NCBI GenBank assembly: GCA_013138735.1
Contig: WTCE01000023.1
Location: 1-64,000 of the forward strand
Length of the DNA stretch: 64,000 nt
Reading direction: 5' to 3'
Source: Crocinitomix sp.
GTDB lineage: Bacteria; Bacteroidota; Bacteroidia; Flavobacteriales_D; Crocinitomicaceae
This document shows, piece after piece, positions 45,516 to 53,801 of this stretch; position 1 is the first letter of the stretch; each line of letters opens with the position of its first letter. Below the pieces are notes generated by a model. The model searched no databases, was not told where the DNA came from, and was given only the letters and a program-made list of their open reading frames with translations. Both the position numbers and the translations under genes were made by a program.

Positions 45516-46634
45516 ATGAGTAATTTTGTTGTTTCAGCCCGTAAGTATAGACCGCAGACTTTTGATACTGTTGTAGGACAATCGTCCATTACAACAACGT
45601 TAAAAAATGCGATTAAAAATGACCATTTGGCGCAAGCCTTTTTGTTTTTTGGATCAAGAGGAGTTGGAAAAACAACAACTGCCCGAATTTTGGCAAAAAC
45701 CATTAACTGTTTCAACTTAAGTCCAGAAATTGAACCGTGCAATGCTTGTGAGTCTTGCACCTCTTTTAACGAAGGGCATTCGTTCAACATCTTAGAGCTG
45801 GATGCTGCATCAAACAACTCGGTTGATGATATTCGAAATTTGATTGACCAGGTTAGAATTGCACCACAGGTTGGAAATCATAAAATCTTCATCATTGATG
45901 AGGTTCATATGTTATCACAATCTGCATTTAATGCCTTTTTAAAAACCTTAGAAGAACCACCGAAACATGCGGTGTTTATTTTAGCAACTACTGAAAAACA
46001 TAAAATATTACCTACAATTTTATCCCGTTGTCAAATTTTCGATTTCCACCGGATTCAAATTGAGGATATCGTAAGCCACTTGGCATCCATTGCTGGAAAG
46101 GAAAACATAAAAGCGGATGATAAAGCATTACACGTTATTGCTCAAAAGGCAGATGGCGCTTTAAGAGATGCCCTTTCAATCTTTGATCAAATTGTATCGT
46201 TTAGCAATAACAACGTAACATACGAGGCGGTTTTAGAGAATTTAAATGTACTCGACTACGATTATTATTTTAAAATAATTGAAGCTGCCAAAGGAGGGAA
46301 TATCGCTGAGAACCTCTTAATTTATAATGATATTTTAGCCAAAGGTTTTGATGGAAGTCAATTTATATTGGGACTTTCTGAACATCTGAGAAATCTATTG
46401 GTTTGCAAGGATCCGGCAACTGTTACTTTAATGGAAGTGCCGAATGAAATTAAGGAGAAATATTTAGGACAAAGCGAATCAACTTCGCAAAATTTTATAT
46501 TGTTGGCCTTGGATTTATTACGCGATACAGATTTACATTTTAAAGCCAGTAAAAACAAACGCCTTAGTGTAGAGATCGCTTTGATGAAATTAAGTTCGAT
46601 TGAAGCAACATTAAAAAGTAAACAGGTATCTTAA
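45516..46634 (+). CDS. dnaX: DNA polymerase III gamma/tau subunit, ATPase part
   Basis: A 372-residue clamp-loader ATPase: N-terminal ARKYRPQTFDTVVGQ, Walker A GSRGVGKTT (46-54), a zinc-binding module with four Cys (CFNLSPEIEPCNACESC), Walker B IFIIDEVHML, the SRC motif in LSRCQIFDFH, and the collar-domain region after about 250. The frame ends with TAA at 46632-46634, whereas tau proteins of this phylum are usually longer. The C-terminal tau-like domain follows in another frame at 46655-47266. The short product resembles E. coli gamma. The split may be real, a frameshift mutation or a sequencing error. Confidence 0.93.
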   Translation: MSNFVVSARKYRPQTFDTVVGQSSITTTLKNAIKNDHLAQAFLFFGSRGVGKTTTARILAKTINCFNLSPEIEPCNACESCTSFNEGHSFNILELDAASNNSVDDIRNLIDQVRIAPQVGNHKIFIIDEVHMLSQSAFNAFLKTLEEPPKHAVFILATTEKHKILPTILSRCQIFDFHRIQIEDIVSHLASIAGKENIKADDKALHVIAQKADGALRDALSIFDQIVSFSNNNVTYEAVLENLNVLDYDYYFKIIEAAKGGNIAENLLIYNDILAKGFDGSQFILGLSEHLRNLLVCKDPATVTLMEVPNEIKEKYLGQSESTSQNFILLALDLLRDTDLHFKASKNKRLSVEIALMKLSSIEATLKSKQVS

Positions 46635-46654
46635 GTTATACTGACATAGTAATA

Positions 46655-47266
46655 TTGCCCTTTGAAGGTCAAGGTGACGGAGCTGTTAAAAAAGCGACGC
46701 AAGTGCCTAATCAATCTACAAATACTAATAAAACGGCTACAGTCAATAGTGGTCCTAAAATAGGTGGCGCTCCTGAGAGAAAGCAAGTGAGCCAACCTAC
46801 GGGTAAACTCAGTACCAATAATATTGGAATTAAAGAAACCTTAAATCCTACTATTCGCGACGGCGCAAAAAAGAAAGAATTAATTTCAAGCGATCAGGCA
46901 GAAGACTTTACCTTTGATCAGTTGAAACATGTTTGGAAAGAATATAGTTTAGCCATTCGTCGTGAAAAGCGTGAAAGTATGTATTCCACACTGATGAATT
47001 CTAATATGACCATGTCATCTGATTATCAAATTCACTTGGAAATTTCGAATGAGCTACAAGGGAAAAATTTAGAAATAGAAAAGGTTGAACTTTTGGGATT
47101 CGTGCGTTCTAAATTAAAAAACTATTCAATTGGTTTAAAGTACAGCGTAATTGCAACTGAAAAAATGGAAATTTTGGATAGTAAAGGAATTTTTGACAAA
47201 CTCGCAGAAGAAAATTCTTCCTTAAATAAATTTCGAAAGCTCTTCAATTTAGACATTGAGTTTTAA
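46655..47266 (+). CDS. dnaX C-terminal (tau) domain in a shifted frame
   Basis: A 203-residue frame from TTG 46655, open upstream to 46622. The first part is a Thr/Asn/Pro/Lys-rich linker, and the last 120 residues (FTFDQLKHVWKEYSLAIRREKRES ... NKFRKLFNLDIEF) resemble the polymerase-binding tau C-domain of this phylum. It is shifted by -1 (equivalently +2) relative to the dnaX frame that ends at 46634. Expression would need re-initiation at TTG, 20 bases after the dnaX stop, or a frameshift within 46622-46634. It has no ATG start near its beginning. Confidence 0.6.
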   Translation: MPFEGQGDGAVKKATQVPNQSTNTNKTATVNSGPKIGGAPERKQVSQPTGKLSTNNIGIKETLNPTIRDGAKKKELISSDQAEDFTFDQLKHVWKEYSLAIRREKRESMYSTLMNSNMTMSSDYQIHLEISNELQGKNLEIEKVELLGFVRSKLKNYSIGLKYSVIATEKMEILDSKGIFDKLAEENSSLNKFRKLFNLDIEF

Positions 47267-47507
47267 CTCCACTTGCAAGAGTTGGCGGTCTGCCCCACTA
47301 TTTCCAGCGAAGTATCGACGCTAACAGGTTATAAATTAGCCTTCAAGAAATAAACTATAACGCGGATCAATTTAGGGGATATCTACTCTCAATCTGTATC
47401 AATAGGGTAAGCCGCTCCCTTCATTGCTTACTCGGCGTTTTACTAATAAGACCAAATCTTAAAATTTAAACGCTTTTACATAGTACTAACCTTAAATTTA
47501 TAATCCT

Positions 47508-49058
47508 ATGAAAAAGTATTACTACTTATTTACCTTACTTTTTGCGTCTGCGAGTCTTTTCGCACAGGAATTTGCCACCCTTTACCAACCACATGATCCA
47601 ACAGAATCGATTGTAGTGCGTGATGTTGCGGTGATCTCTGACAATAGTATATTAGCAGGATTCGATCTTGCGGGAGCAGATAATATTCCAAGTGCAGGTT
47701 TAATGAAATTGGATAGTGACGGAAATGTTACTTGGGCTAACACACTTGATATTGCTGATTCAGATGCAGGCTGTACTTTTGAAGTCTTAGAAAAAGCAGA
47801 TGGCAACTACTATTTATGGGGATTAAGCAAGGAATCTGTCACTGCCAACATGCGTGCCATTCTTACGGAAATGACACCCGACGGCGTTATTCTATGGTCA
47901 AAAGAATACGACTTTGGCTGGAATGTAGACTACGCTTATACTGTCAATAAATTATATCTTTTGCCTTCAGGTGAAATGCAAATGATGATTGCAGTTTTTG
48001 GTCGCGTTATAGTGATGCAAACAGACGCCGAAGGTAACATCATCTGGGGAAAACAATCCTCAATTGGACCACCAGATGGCGGTGGTAAAAACCCAGGATT
48101 CGAATGGCTTTCTATTCCAGATGACGGAGGAATGTGCGCGAGCAAAGCAACGAATGACCTTTCTATTTTAAGATACAATGCTGATGGATACTTAATGTGG
48201 ACAAGACGCTACGAAATGGGTTACACACATGGTAAAACTATAAAAAGATCTCCAAACGGAAATATATTAATTGGTGGATTTCGCGGGTTTACTCCTATGG
48301 TAATGGAAATTAACGAAGCTGATGGAACCGTGAACTGGGTAAAATGGTTTGAAGGAAGTTTAAATATGGAATATGGAAGTATGGCCATGATTAATATTAT
48401 TGGGGATGAAATTATTTTCGATTATTCAAATAACGTAAAAGAACATATTATTTTACGCTTGGATATTAATGGCGAAGTACTTGAAACGTATAAGACTACA
48501 GCACCTGTTTTTGATTATAACAAAATTGAATTTACTGAGGATTATTCAGGTTATTTTTACGGAAGTTTTATGCAAGAAGATGAGCAAAAAGGAATGATCA
48601 ACAAAACCGACAACATTTTAGAAGGCTCTTGTATTCTTGAATTATATGAGCCATGCTACGTTGCAAGGCCTTATGATGAGACTTTTTCGGACACTCCTTT
48701 TGCGCCAACCCAAACAGATTTCACAAGTCAAGAAGACATTGCTGTAAGTATGATTTCAGAAACAATTACAACGAGTGATGCTTGTAGTGGATCTGATTTG
48801 GGAATTGAAACGGAGCAATTAGAATTGATTAGCATCTACCCTAACCCGTCTGCTAACATGTTTACCTTAAATGTTACAGCCGATTTAGTTCAATCCAACT
48901 ACGTGATTACTGATCTTGCAGGCAAAGTGGTAGCCAAACAACTAATTAATAGTGAAAATGAATTAGTTGATGTTTCGCACTTAAACAATGGACATTATCT
49001 TTTAACCGTATTCGGTGAAGAGATGACTATTACAGAAAAAATTACCGTTCATAAATAA
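47508..49058 (+). CDS. T9SS type A cargo protein, tandem paralogue 1
   Basis: A 516-residue secreted protein with a signal peptide at 1-19 (SLFAQ). The body consists of repeats with the pattern D-G-x-(I/V)-x-W-(S/G/T)-K, for example SDGNVTWAN, PDGVILWSK and EGNIIWGK, which suggest a beta-propeller. It also contains the unusual conserved stretch GGGKNPGFEWLSIPDDGGMCASKA. The C-terminal ~75 residues (ISIYPNPSANMFTLNV ... HYLLTVFGEEMTITEKITVHK) are a type A T9SS sorting domain. It is the first of three consecutive homologues. A strong terminator follows at 49079. Confidence 0.9.
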   Translation: MKKYYYLFTLLFASASLFAQEFATLYQPHDPTESIVVRDVAVISDNSILAGFDLAGADNIPSAGLMKLDSDGNVTWANTLDIADSDAGCTFEVLEKADGNYYLWGLSKESVTANMRAILTEMTPDGVILWSKEYDFGWNVDYAYTVNKLYLLPSGEMQMMIAVFGRVIVMQTDAEGNIIWGKQSSIGPPDGGGKNPGFEWLSIPDDGGMCASKATNDLSILRYNADGYLMWTRRYEMGYTHGKTIKRSPNGNILIGGFRGFTPMVMEINEADGTVNWVKWFEGSLNMEYGSMAMINIIGDEIIFDYSNNVKEHIILRLDINGEVLETYKTTAPVFDYNKIEFTEDYSGYFYGSFMQEDEQKGMINKTDNILEGSCILELYEPCYVARPYDETFSDTPFAPTQTDFTSQEDIAVSMISETITTSDACSGSDLGIETEQLELISIYPNPSANMFTLNVTADLVQSNYVITDLAGKVVAKQLINSENELVDVSHLNNGHYLLTVFGEEMTITEKITVHK

Positions 49059-49078
49059 CCCAATACATAAAATGCTTT

Positions 49079-49113
49079 AAAAGCCTGATTTTTCTGTTAG
49101 GAATCAGGCTTTT
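49079..49113 (+). terminator. Intrinsic terminator between T9SS paralogues 1 and 2
   Basis: Perfect 12-bp stem AAAAGCCTGATT/AATCAGGCTTTT with an 11-base loop and T-rich end, 20 bases past the first paralogue. The A-rich 5' side allows function on either strand. Confidence 0.9.
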
Positions 49114-49209
49114 AATGATTTTATTGTTAAATAAGAACAAATCACTCTTAAACAAACACTTATCACCAAATAATTATTAAATTTAAGACAACCGTTGCAG
49201 TTTTGATAA

Positions 49210-49224
49210 CGTATTAAAATTGAT
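49210..49224 (+). promoter_or_regulatory. Conserved 15-bp element upstream of paralogue 2
   Basis: CGTATTAAAATTGAT lies 25 bases before the ATG at 49250. The identical 15-mer precedes paralogue 3 at 50889-50903, at nearly the same distance. It may be a promoter or binding site, or a remnant of the duplication. Confidence 0.55.
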
Positions 49225-49249
49225 CGTTCACTAAAAAAAACAATTACCT

Positions 49250-50791
49250 ATGAAAAAACTCTTATACACCATTGCATTTATATGCTCTTCAGCATCTTTA
49301 TTTGCACAAGATTTTGCCCTCACCTATGAGCCTACCTCTGATGAGGGATTTGTAACAATTCGAGATTTGGCTACCGTTTCAGATGGTAATTTAATTGTTG
49401 GATATGATTATGTTAATGCGGGTGTTCCAGTTTCAGGAATAATGAAAACAGCCGCTGACGGTTCTATCCTTTGGTCAAAAACATTACTTGTACCAGAATC
49501 TGTTGCAGGATGTTCATTTGAAGTGCTTGAAAACGCAGAGGGAAATTTTTACCTTTGGGGATTAAGTAAAGCTGCCACTTCTAACAAAAGCGCAATTCTT
49601 TCAGAAATTTCTGCAGATGGCGAAATGTTATGGTCAAAGAATTATGATTTTGGAACACACCCAAGTGCAGCCTACTCTATTAACTCTTTAGATATATTAC
49701 CATCAGGAAACCTACAAATGATGATTGCGGTTTATGAAAACGTTATTGTTATACAAACAAACGCGAACGGCGAAATTATTTGGGGTAAAGTTTCAGCAAT
49801 GGGACCACCGGATGATGAAGGCGGAAAAAACCCAGGATTTGAATGGTTAGCCATTCCAGACGACGGTGGAATGTGTGCTAGTAAAGCTGGAAATGATTTT
49901 TCTTTATTAAGATATAGTGATGAAGGTGAATTACTATGGAACAGAGCATACAAATTAGGTGGTTATACACATTGTAAAACACTTGTTACTGCACCAAACG
50001 GAAATGTTTTAATTGCTGGTTATATTGATTATGTACCACATATCATGGAAGTTTCTGCAGAGGATGGAGAAATGATTTGGATTAAAACTTTTGAAGGTTT
50101 ATCAATGCTATTTACTGGAAAATCTCACTTGACAGTTGATGGTGATAACATTTACTTAGATTTTACAACTACGACTAATCAACAGTACGTTTTAAGAATG
50201 AGCGAAACTGGTGAAGTTCTTGAAACTATGATGACTAAGAACAATGTTTTAGATTATAACAAAATTGAATTAATTGATCAGGACGAAGTTTATCTTTACG
50301 GTTCATCTTTAGAAGGTGATACTTATAAAGGAATGATTTTAAGAACAGACGATCTATTTGTAGAGTCTTGTATGGTTGGACCAGCAGAAGCTGTTACTAC
50401 TGTTGATTTCGTGACTTATACTGAGGTGGATTTCACTCCAACTGAGTGGGACTTTGCTGATGAAGCTGATATTGAAATTGGAATGGTTGATCTTCAATTG
50501 AGAGCTAAGTTTGCTTGTGAAGTTGTTTTATCAGACGGACCTGATGCTGCGATAAGCAATGTAGTGGTTTACCCTAACCCTACTGCTAACAATATTACAA
50601 TTCAAGTAACTGAAGATTTAGTAAATGCATTATTTATTATGACTGACCTTTCAGGAAAGCAAGTAATGAATAGTACAATTACAAGTTTACAATCTGAAAT
50701 TGATTTATCTGGATTGAATAATGGACAGTATATCCTTTCAATTCAAACTGAAAACGGTTTAAAAACACAAAAAATTACGGTTCTTAAATAG
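49250..50791 (+). CDS. T9SS type A cargo protein, tandem paralogue 2
   Basis: A 513-residue homologue of the preceding gene: signal peptide (SLFAQ), the same D-G-x-(I/V)-x-W-(S/G)-K repeats (ADGSILWSK, DGEMLWSK, NGEIIWGK), the GGKNPGFEWLAIPDDGGMC segment, and a sorting domain VVVYPNPTANNITIQV ... LKTQKITVLK. It is closest to paralogue 1 by eye. It has its own terminator. Confidence 0.9.
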   Translation: MKKLLYTIAFICSSASLFAQDFALTYEPTSDEGFVTIRDLATVSDGNLIVGYDYVNAGVPVSGIMKTAADGSILWSKTLLVPESVAGCSFEVLENAEGNFYLWGLSKAATSNKSAILSEISADGEMLWSKNYDFGTHPSAAYSINSLDILPSGNLQMMIAVYENVIVIQTNANGEIIWGKVSAMGPPDDEGGKNPGFEWLAIPDDGGMCASKAGNDFSLLRYSDEGELLWNRAYKLGGYTHCKTLVTAPNGNVLIAGYIDYVPHIMEVSAEDGEMIWIKTFEGLSMLFTGKSHLTVDGDNIYLDFTTTTNQQYVLRMSETGEVLETMMTKNNVLDYNKIELIDQDEVYLYGSSLEGDTYKGMILRTDDLFVESCMVGPAEAVTTVDFVTYTEVDFTPTEWDFADEADIEIGMVDLQLRAKFACEVVLSDGPDAAISNVVVYPNPTANNITIQVTEDLVNALFIMTDLSGKQVMNSTITSLQSEIDLSGLNNGQYILSIQTENGLKTQKITVLK

Positions 50792-50815
50792 TCGTAGTTT
50801 TAAATAATTGGAATC

Positions 50816-50846
50816 CCGTCAGCCTAAAGCTGACGGGATTTTTTCG
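50816..50846 (+). terminator. Intrinsic terminator (CCGTCAGCC stem) after paralogue 2
   Basis: CCCGTCAGC-CTAAA-GCTGACGGG followed by ATTTTTT, 25 bases after the stop. The stem is nearly the same as the rplI terminator at 39787-39815. Confidence 0.9.
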
Positions 50847-50888
50847 TTATAATATTAGTAGTTCGAGGAACCGCTATAGATTTGGTCA

Positions 50889-50903
50889 CGTATTAAAATT
50901 GAT
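50889..50903 (+). promoter_or_regulatory. Conserved 15-bp element upstream of paralogue 3
   Basis: Identical to the 15-mer CGTATTAAAATTGAT at 49210-49224 and 26 bases before the ATG at 50930. Confidence 0.55.
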
Positions 50904-50929
50904 AACCTATTTCTTTTAAGTCAAACCCT

Positions 50930-52576
50930 ATGAAAAAAATCTTATACAGTATCGTATTCATTTGCGCCTCGTCCTCCTTATTTGCGCAAGATTTCATTTA
51001 CAACTATCTTTCACTAACAACGGGCAGCACCAGCATCTTTATACGTGATGTTATTAAAACAAATGATAACCACCTTGTGGCGGCATTTGATTTGGAAGGA
51101 TTTACTGATTTAGGAGGACCAATGGGCGGCATAATGAAATTGGAAGCAGATGGCAAACCCATTTGGACCAAACTATTTAATGTTCCTGGGTCAGCAGCCA
51201 ATTGTGCCTTTGAAGTGGTTGAAAATAATGCTGGCAACTACGTAATGTGGGGTTTGAATAAAAACCTTGCAGATGGACGCATGGAAGCAATTTTATTTGA
51301 GGTCACACCAAATGCCGAAGTACTTTGGTCTAAAAAATATGACTTTGATGATGAGGAAGGTTATTATACAATTAATCGTATGATGATATTACCCTCGGGG
51401 GAATTAGAAATGATGATTTCAATTTATGAGAAGTTGATTATTCTGCGCACGACGGCCGAAGGTGAAATTATTTGGGGTAAATCTTCATTCCTAGCTGGCC
51501 CTGGTGGGTCGCCTGGTAAAAACCCTGGTTTTGATTTAGTTTCGTTACCTGGTGATGGTGGAATTTGTGCGAATAAATTCGGAAGTGATTTCGCCTTAAT
51601 TCGTTATGGCGAAGATGGAGAAACCAATTGGACAAAAAGATACAGTATTGGTTTATATATGCATGCAAAATCGATCCTGCAAATGCCGAGCGGTAACTTT
51701 GCGGTAGGCGGTTTCGTAATCGACTCAGTAACGACAAAAAGTAGCGTATTAATAATGTCCGTTTCAGATGTAGACGGTTCAATTTTATGGATAAAAACTT
51801 TAAATGAACATGAAATTGGCTACAATTCAAATTTACGCTTAAGCCATTTAGATGGTGATTGTGTAGCCACTTTTAGCCCTGGTAGCGGCTCATTAAACTA
51901 TCAACATTATTTACGATTTGATGTTGATGGGAATATAGTCTCATCAGCTAAATCTAGGACTCATTGTGCAGACATTAATCGACTTGAGGTGATTGATACG
52001 GACGAAGTTTATGCTTACGGATCTGGTAGAGTAGACACTGACCCAACAAATAGAAAGATAGGAATGATCCAACGTACGTCAGACTTATTTGCTGAAAATT
52101 GCAGGAATGAACTGATCACCATAACAACTACCAATTATACAGAATATGAAGAACTAGAATCAGAATCTGTTCTAACAGACTTTACAGAAATGGAAGTAGC
52201 TTCAATAAGCTTGATTGATTTAGAGGTAAGGTTAATGGATTACTGTACAGAACAATTTTTTGAAATTGGTGATGATAACCCTTTTGAAGAAGTCCAACAT
52301 GAAGATCCGGTAGATGCTTCAGGAATCGAAGAAATTGAAAATGGGATTCTAATTTACCCTAACCCTTCCTCAAACCTAGTTAATATTAAAGTAAATGCTG
52401 ATCTAATAAACGCATCTTACAAACTGAACTCTTTAGCCGGTCAAACGGTCTTAAGTGGCTTCATTAGCGGCGAGCAATTGCGTATTGATGTATCTAATTT
52501 AGAAAATGGACAATATATTTTATCGATACGAAATAAAACTGAAATTAAAACAAAAAAAATCACAGTGCTTAAATAG
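50930..52576 (+). CDS. T9SS type A cargo protein, tandem paralogue 3
   Basis: A 548-residue homologue of the two preceding genes with a signal peptide (SLFAQ), repeats such as ADGKPIWTK, NAEVLWSK, EGEIIWGK and DGSILWIK, a PGKNPGFDLVSLPGDGGIC segment, and a sorting domain GILIYPNPSSNLVNIKV ... IKTKKITVLK. It is the longest and most diverged, with an extra acidic linker (about 440-475) before the sorting domain. No terminator was seen directly after it; the nearest is at 52893. Confidence 0.9.
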   Translation: MKKILYSIVFICASSSLFAQDFIYNYLSLTTGSTSIFIRDVIKTNDNHLVAAFDLEGFTDLGGPMGGIMKLEADGKPIWTKLFNVPGSAANCAFEVVENNAGNYVMWGLNKNLADGRMEAILFEVTPNAEVLWSKKYDFDDEEGYYTINRMMILPSGELEMMISIYEKLIILRTTAEGEIIWGKSSFLAGPGGSPGKNPGFDLVSLPGDGGICANKFGSDFALIRYGEDGETNWTKRYSIGLYMHAKSILQMPSGNFAVGGFVIDSVTTKSSVLIMSVSDVDGSILWIKTLNEHEIGYNSNLRLSHLDGDCVATFSPGSGSLNYQHYLRFDVDGNIVSSAKSRTHCADINRLEVIDTDEVYAYGSGRVDTDPTNRKIGMIQRTSDLFAENCRNELITITTTNYTEYEELESESVLTDFTEMEVASISLIDLEVRLMDYCTEQFFEIGDDNPFEEVQHEDPVDASGIEEIENGILIYPNPSSNLVNIKVNADLINASYKLNSLAGQTVLSGFISGEQLRIDVSNLENGQYILSIRNKTEIKTKKITVLK

Positions 52577-52714
52577 TTGTAATTCAAAACATTCGAATCC
52601 TAACTAACTCAAAATGGTCAGGATCTTTAAGTTCTATTAAAATAAATTCACTTTTTTGTCCAACCTTTGCTTTGCCGCTTGCGTCTTTATACTCACATAC
52701 CCATTATTGACCCA

Positions 52715-52870
52715 ATGAAAACACCCGAACACCAACTCAAATTAGAATCATACCCCAATCTATACAAAAGCGATTTGACCGCTTTAACCGCTAATTCGCT
52801 CCCGCAAATTAGAACAACCCCCACACTCTTTATTGATGATTTTTACACCTATTCATACTTATATAAGTAG
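52715..52870 (+). CDS. Possible small protein of 51 residues
   Basis: From ATG 52715 the frame encodes MKTPEHQLKLESYPNLYK... ending in TYSYLYK, followed 22 bases later by a perfect terminator. The frame is open to 52667 but the earlier ATG is less convincing. No signal peptide or domain. The near terminator is the main support, and it could equally serve the T9SS gene. Confidence 0.35.
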   Translation: MKTPEHQLKLESYPNLYKSDLTALTANSLPQIRTTPTLFIDDFYTYSYLYK

Positions 52871-52892
52871 AATTAGGATTAGCCCAAAACAG

Positions 52893-52924
52893 AGCACGTG
52901 CATTAACCTGTTAATGCACGTGCT
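52893..52924 (+). terminator. Strong intrinsic terminator
   Basis: A perfect 15-bp stem AGCACGTGCATTAAC/GTTAATGCACGTGCT with a 2-base spacer is followed by TTTATTTT. It ends transcription from the T9SS triplet or the small ORF. Confidence 0.9.
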
Positions 52925-52955
52925 TTTATTTTACAAATTCAGAATGGATAAGGCA

Positions 52956-52991
52956 TAAAAAAACCGTCATATAACATGAGTTACACGACGG
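52956..52991 (-). terminator. Intrinsic terminator after yajC
   Basis: On the minus strand CCGTCGTGTAA pairs with TTATATGACGG (11 bp with two G-U pairs) and is followed by seven T. It lies 27 bases after the yajC stop. Confidence 0.85.
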
Positions 52992-53017
52992 ATTAATTAT
53001 TCTAATTTTGTTTGAGC

Positions 53018-53341
53018 TTATCGCTTCTGATTCCCTAATTGATCCATTGAATTAGGACTAATAGAAGATTTTTCAATGCGAAATTTCGTTCCTTCTGATG
53101 AAATTAGCATGGTAGTATCAGAAATTTCCAAAACTTTTCCATGAATTCCGCCAATAGTCACAACTTTGTCTCCAGTTGCAATGTTTTCACGAAACGCTTT
53201 CGCCTCTTTTGTCTTTTTCATTTGAGGACGAATCATAAATAGGTAAAATACAAGACCTATTAGTCCAAACATGATTAAACTTTGCGTCAAAGAACCGCCT
53301 TCGGCTCCTTCTGCTTGTAGCATGATAAATTGATTGTTCAT
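53018..53341 (-). CDS. yajC: Preprotein translocase subunit YajC
   Basis: A 107-residue inner-membrane protein of the SecDF-YajC complex. It has one TM helix at about 19-40 (SLIMFGLIGLVFYLFMIRPQMKK), with the family signature FYLFMIRPQMKKTKE, then GDKVVTIGGIHGKVLEI. It is the last gene of the operon leucine dehydrogenase-nusB-DUF1573-yajC, 12 bases after DUF1573, and has its own terminator. Confidence 0.95.
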   Translation of the reverse strand: MNNQFIMLQAEGAEGGSLTQSLIMFGLIGLVFYLFMIRPQMKKTKEAKAFRENIATGDKVVTIGGIHGKVLEISDTTMLISSEGTKFRIEKSSISPNSMDQLGNQKR

Positions 53342-53353
53342 TTGTTTTTGTTT

Positions 53354-53788
53354 TTATTCTGCAGCTGTTACTTCTCCAGTTATTCGAACTGTAGATACTG
53401 TAGGATTTGTATTCGCTTCAATACGAATGCTTTTATTTATACTTCCAACTTTGTTATTAGAATTAAATATCACTTTAACTTCTCCACTTTCACCTGGAGC
53501 AATTGGATGTTTTGGCCAATCTTCTGGCACTGTACAACCACAAGTTGTTTTTACATCAAATAATACCAAATTTTTATCACCTGTATTGGTAAATTTAAAT
53601 GTGTGTTTTACCATATCACCGTCTACAACCGATCCAAAGTTATATTCCTCTTGATCGAATGCTATACTTGTTGGATCATCAACAAACTCAGCATATTCTA
53701 CTCTTCTTTCTTCAGCGTCTGCGCCTTGATCTGATGTGCAGCTCACTAAGCTCATTAAAATCGCTCCAATAAAAAATAAATTTTTCAT
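53354..53788 (-). CDS. DUF1573 lipoprotein
   Basis: A 144-residue protein with a lipoprotein signal (FFIGAILMSLVSC, Cys about 17). The mature part is one DUF1573 domain: YNFGSVVDGDMVKHTFKFTNTGDKNL, then the hallmark TTCGCTVPEDWPK and PGESGEVKVIFNSNNKVG. The ATG at 53788 is preceded by GGAG six bases upstream; a TTG at 53800 is less likely. It lies between nusB and yajC, a frequent order in Flavobacteria. Function unknown; a second DUF1573 domain is present in the protein at 13176-15131. Confidence 0.92.
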   Translation of the reverse strand: MKNLFFIGAILMSLVSCTSDQGADAEERRVEYAEFVDDPTSIAFDQEEYNFGSVVDGDMVKHTFKFTNTGDKNLVLFDVKTTCGCTVPEDWPKHPIAPGESGEVKVIFNSNNKVGSINKSIRIEANTNPTVSTVRITGEVTAAE

Positions 53789-53801
53789 TCTCCTTTTCAA
53801 T

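Larger units (their letters stand above)
52577..53017. other. Intergenic region with small ORF and two terminators
   Basis: About 440 bases between two convergent units. It contains one possible small ORF (52715-52870), a plus-strand terminator (52893-52924) and the yajC terminator (52956-52991). Confidence 0.6.

Noticed and set aside
46613-46622. A5 run and AAAAAGT near the end of dnaX as an E. coli-like -1 slippery site
   Set aside because: After a -1 shift at this place the next codon is TAA at 46619-46621, so it cannot lead into the tau frame.
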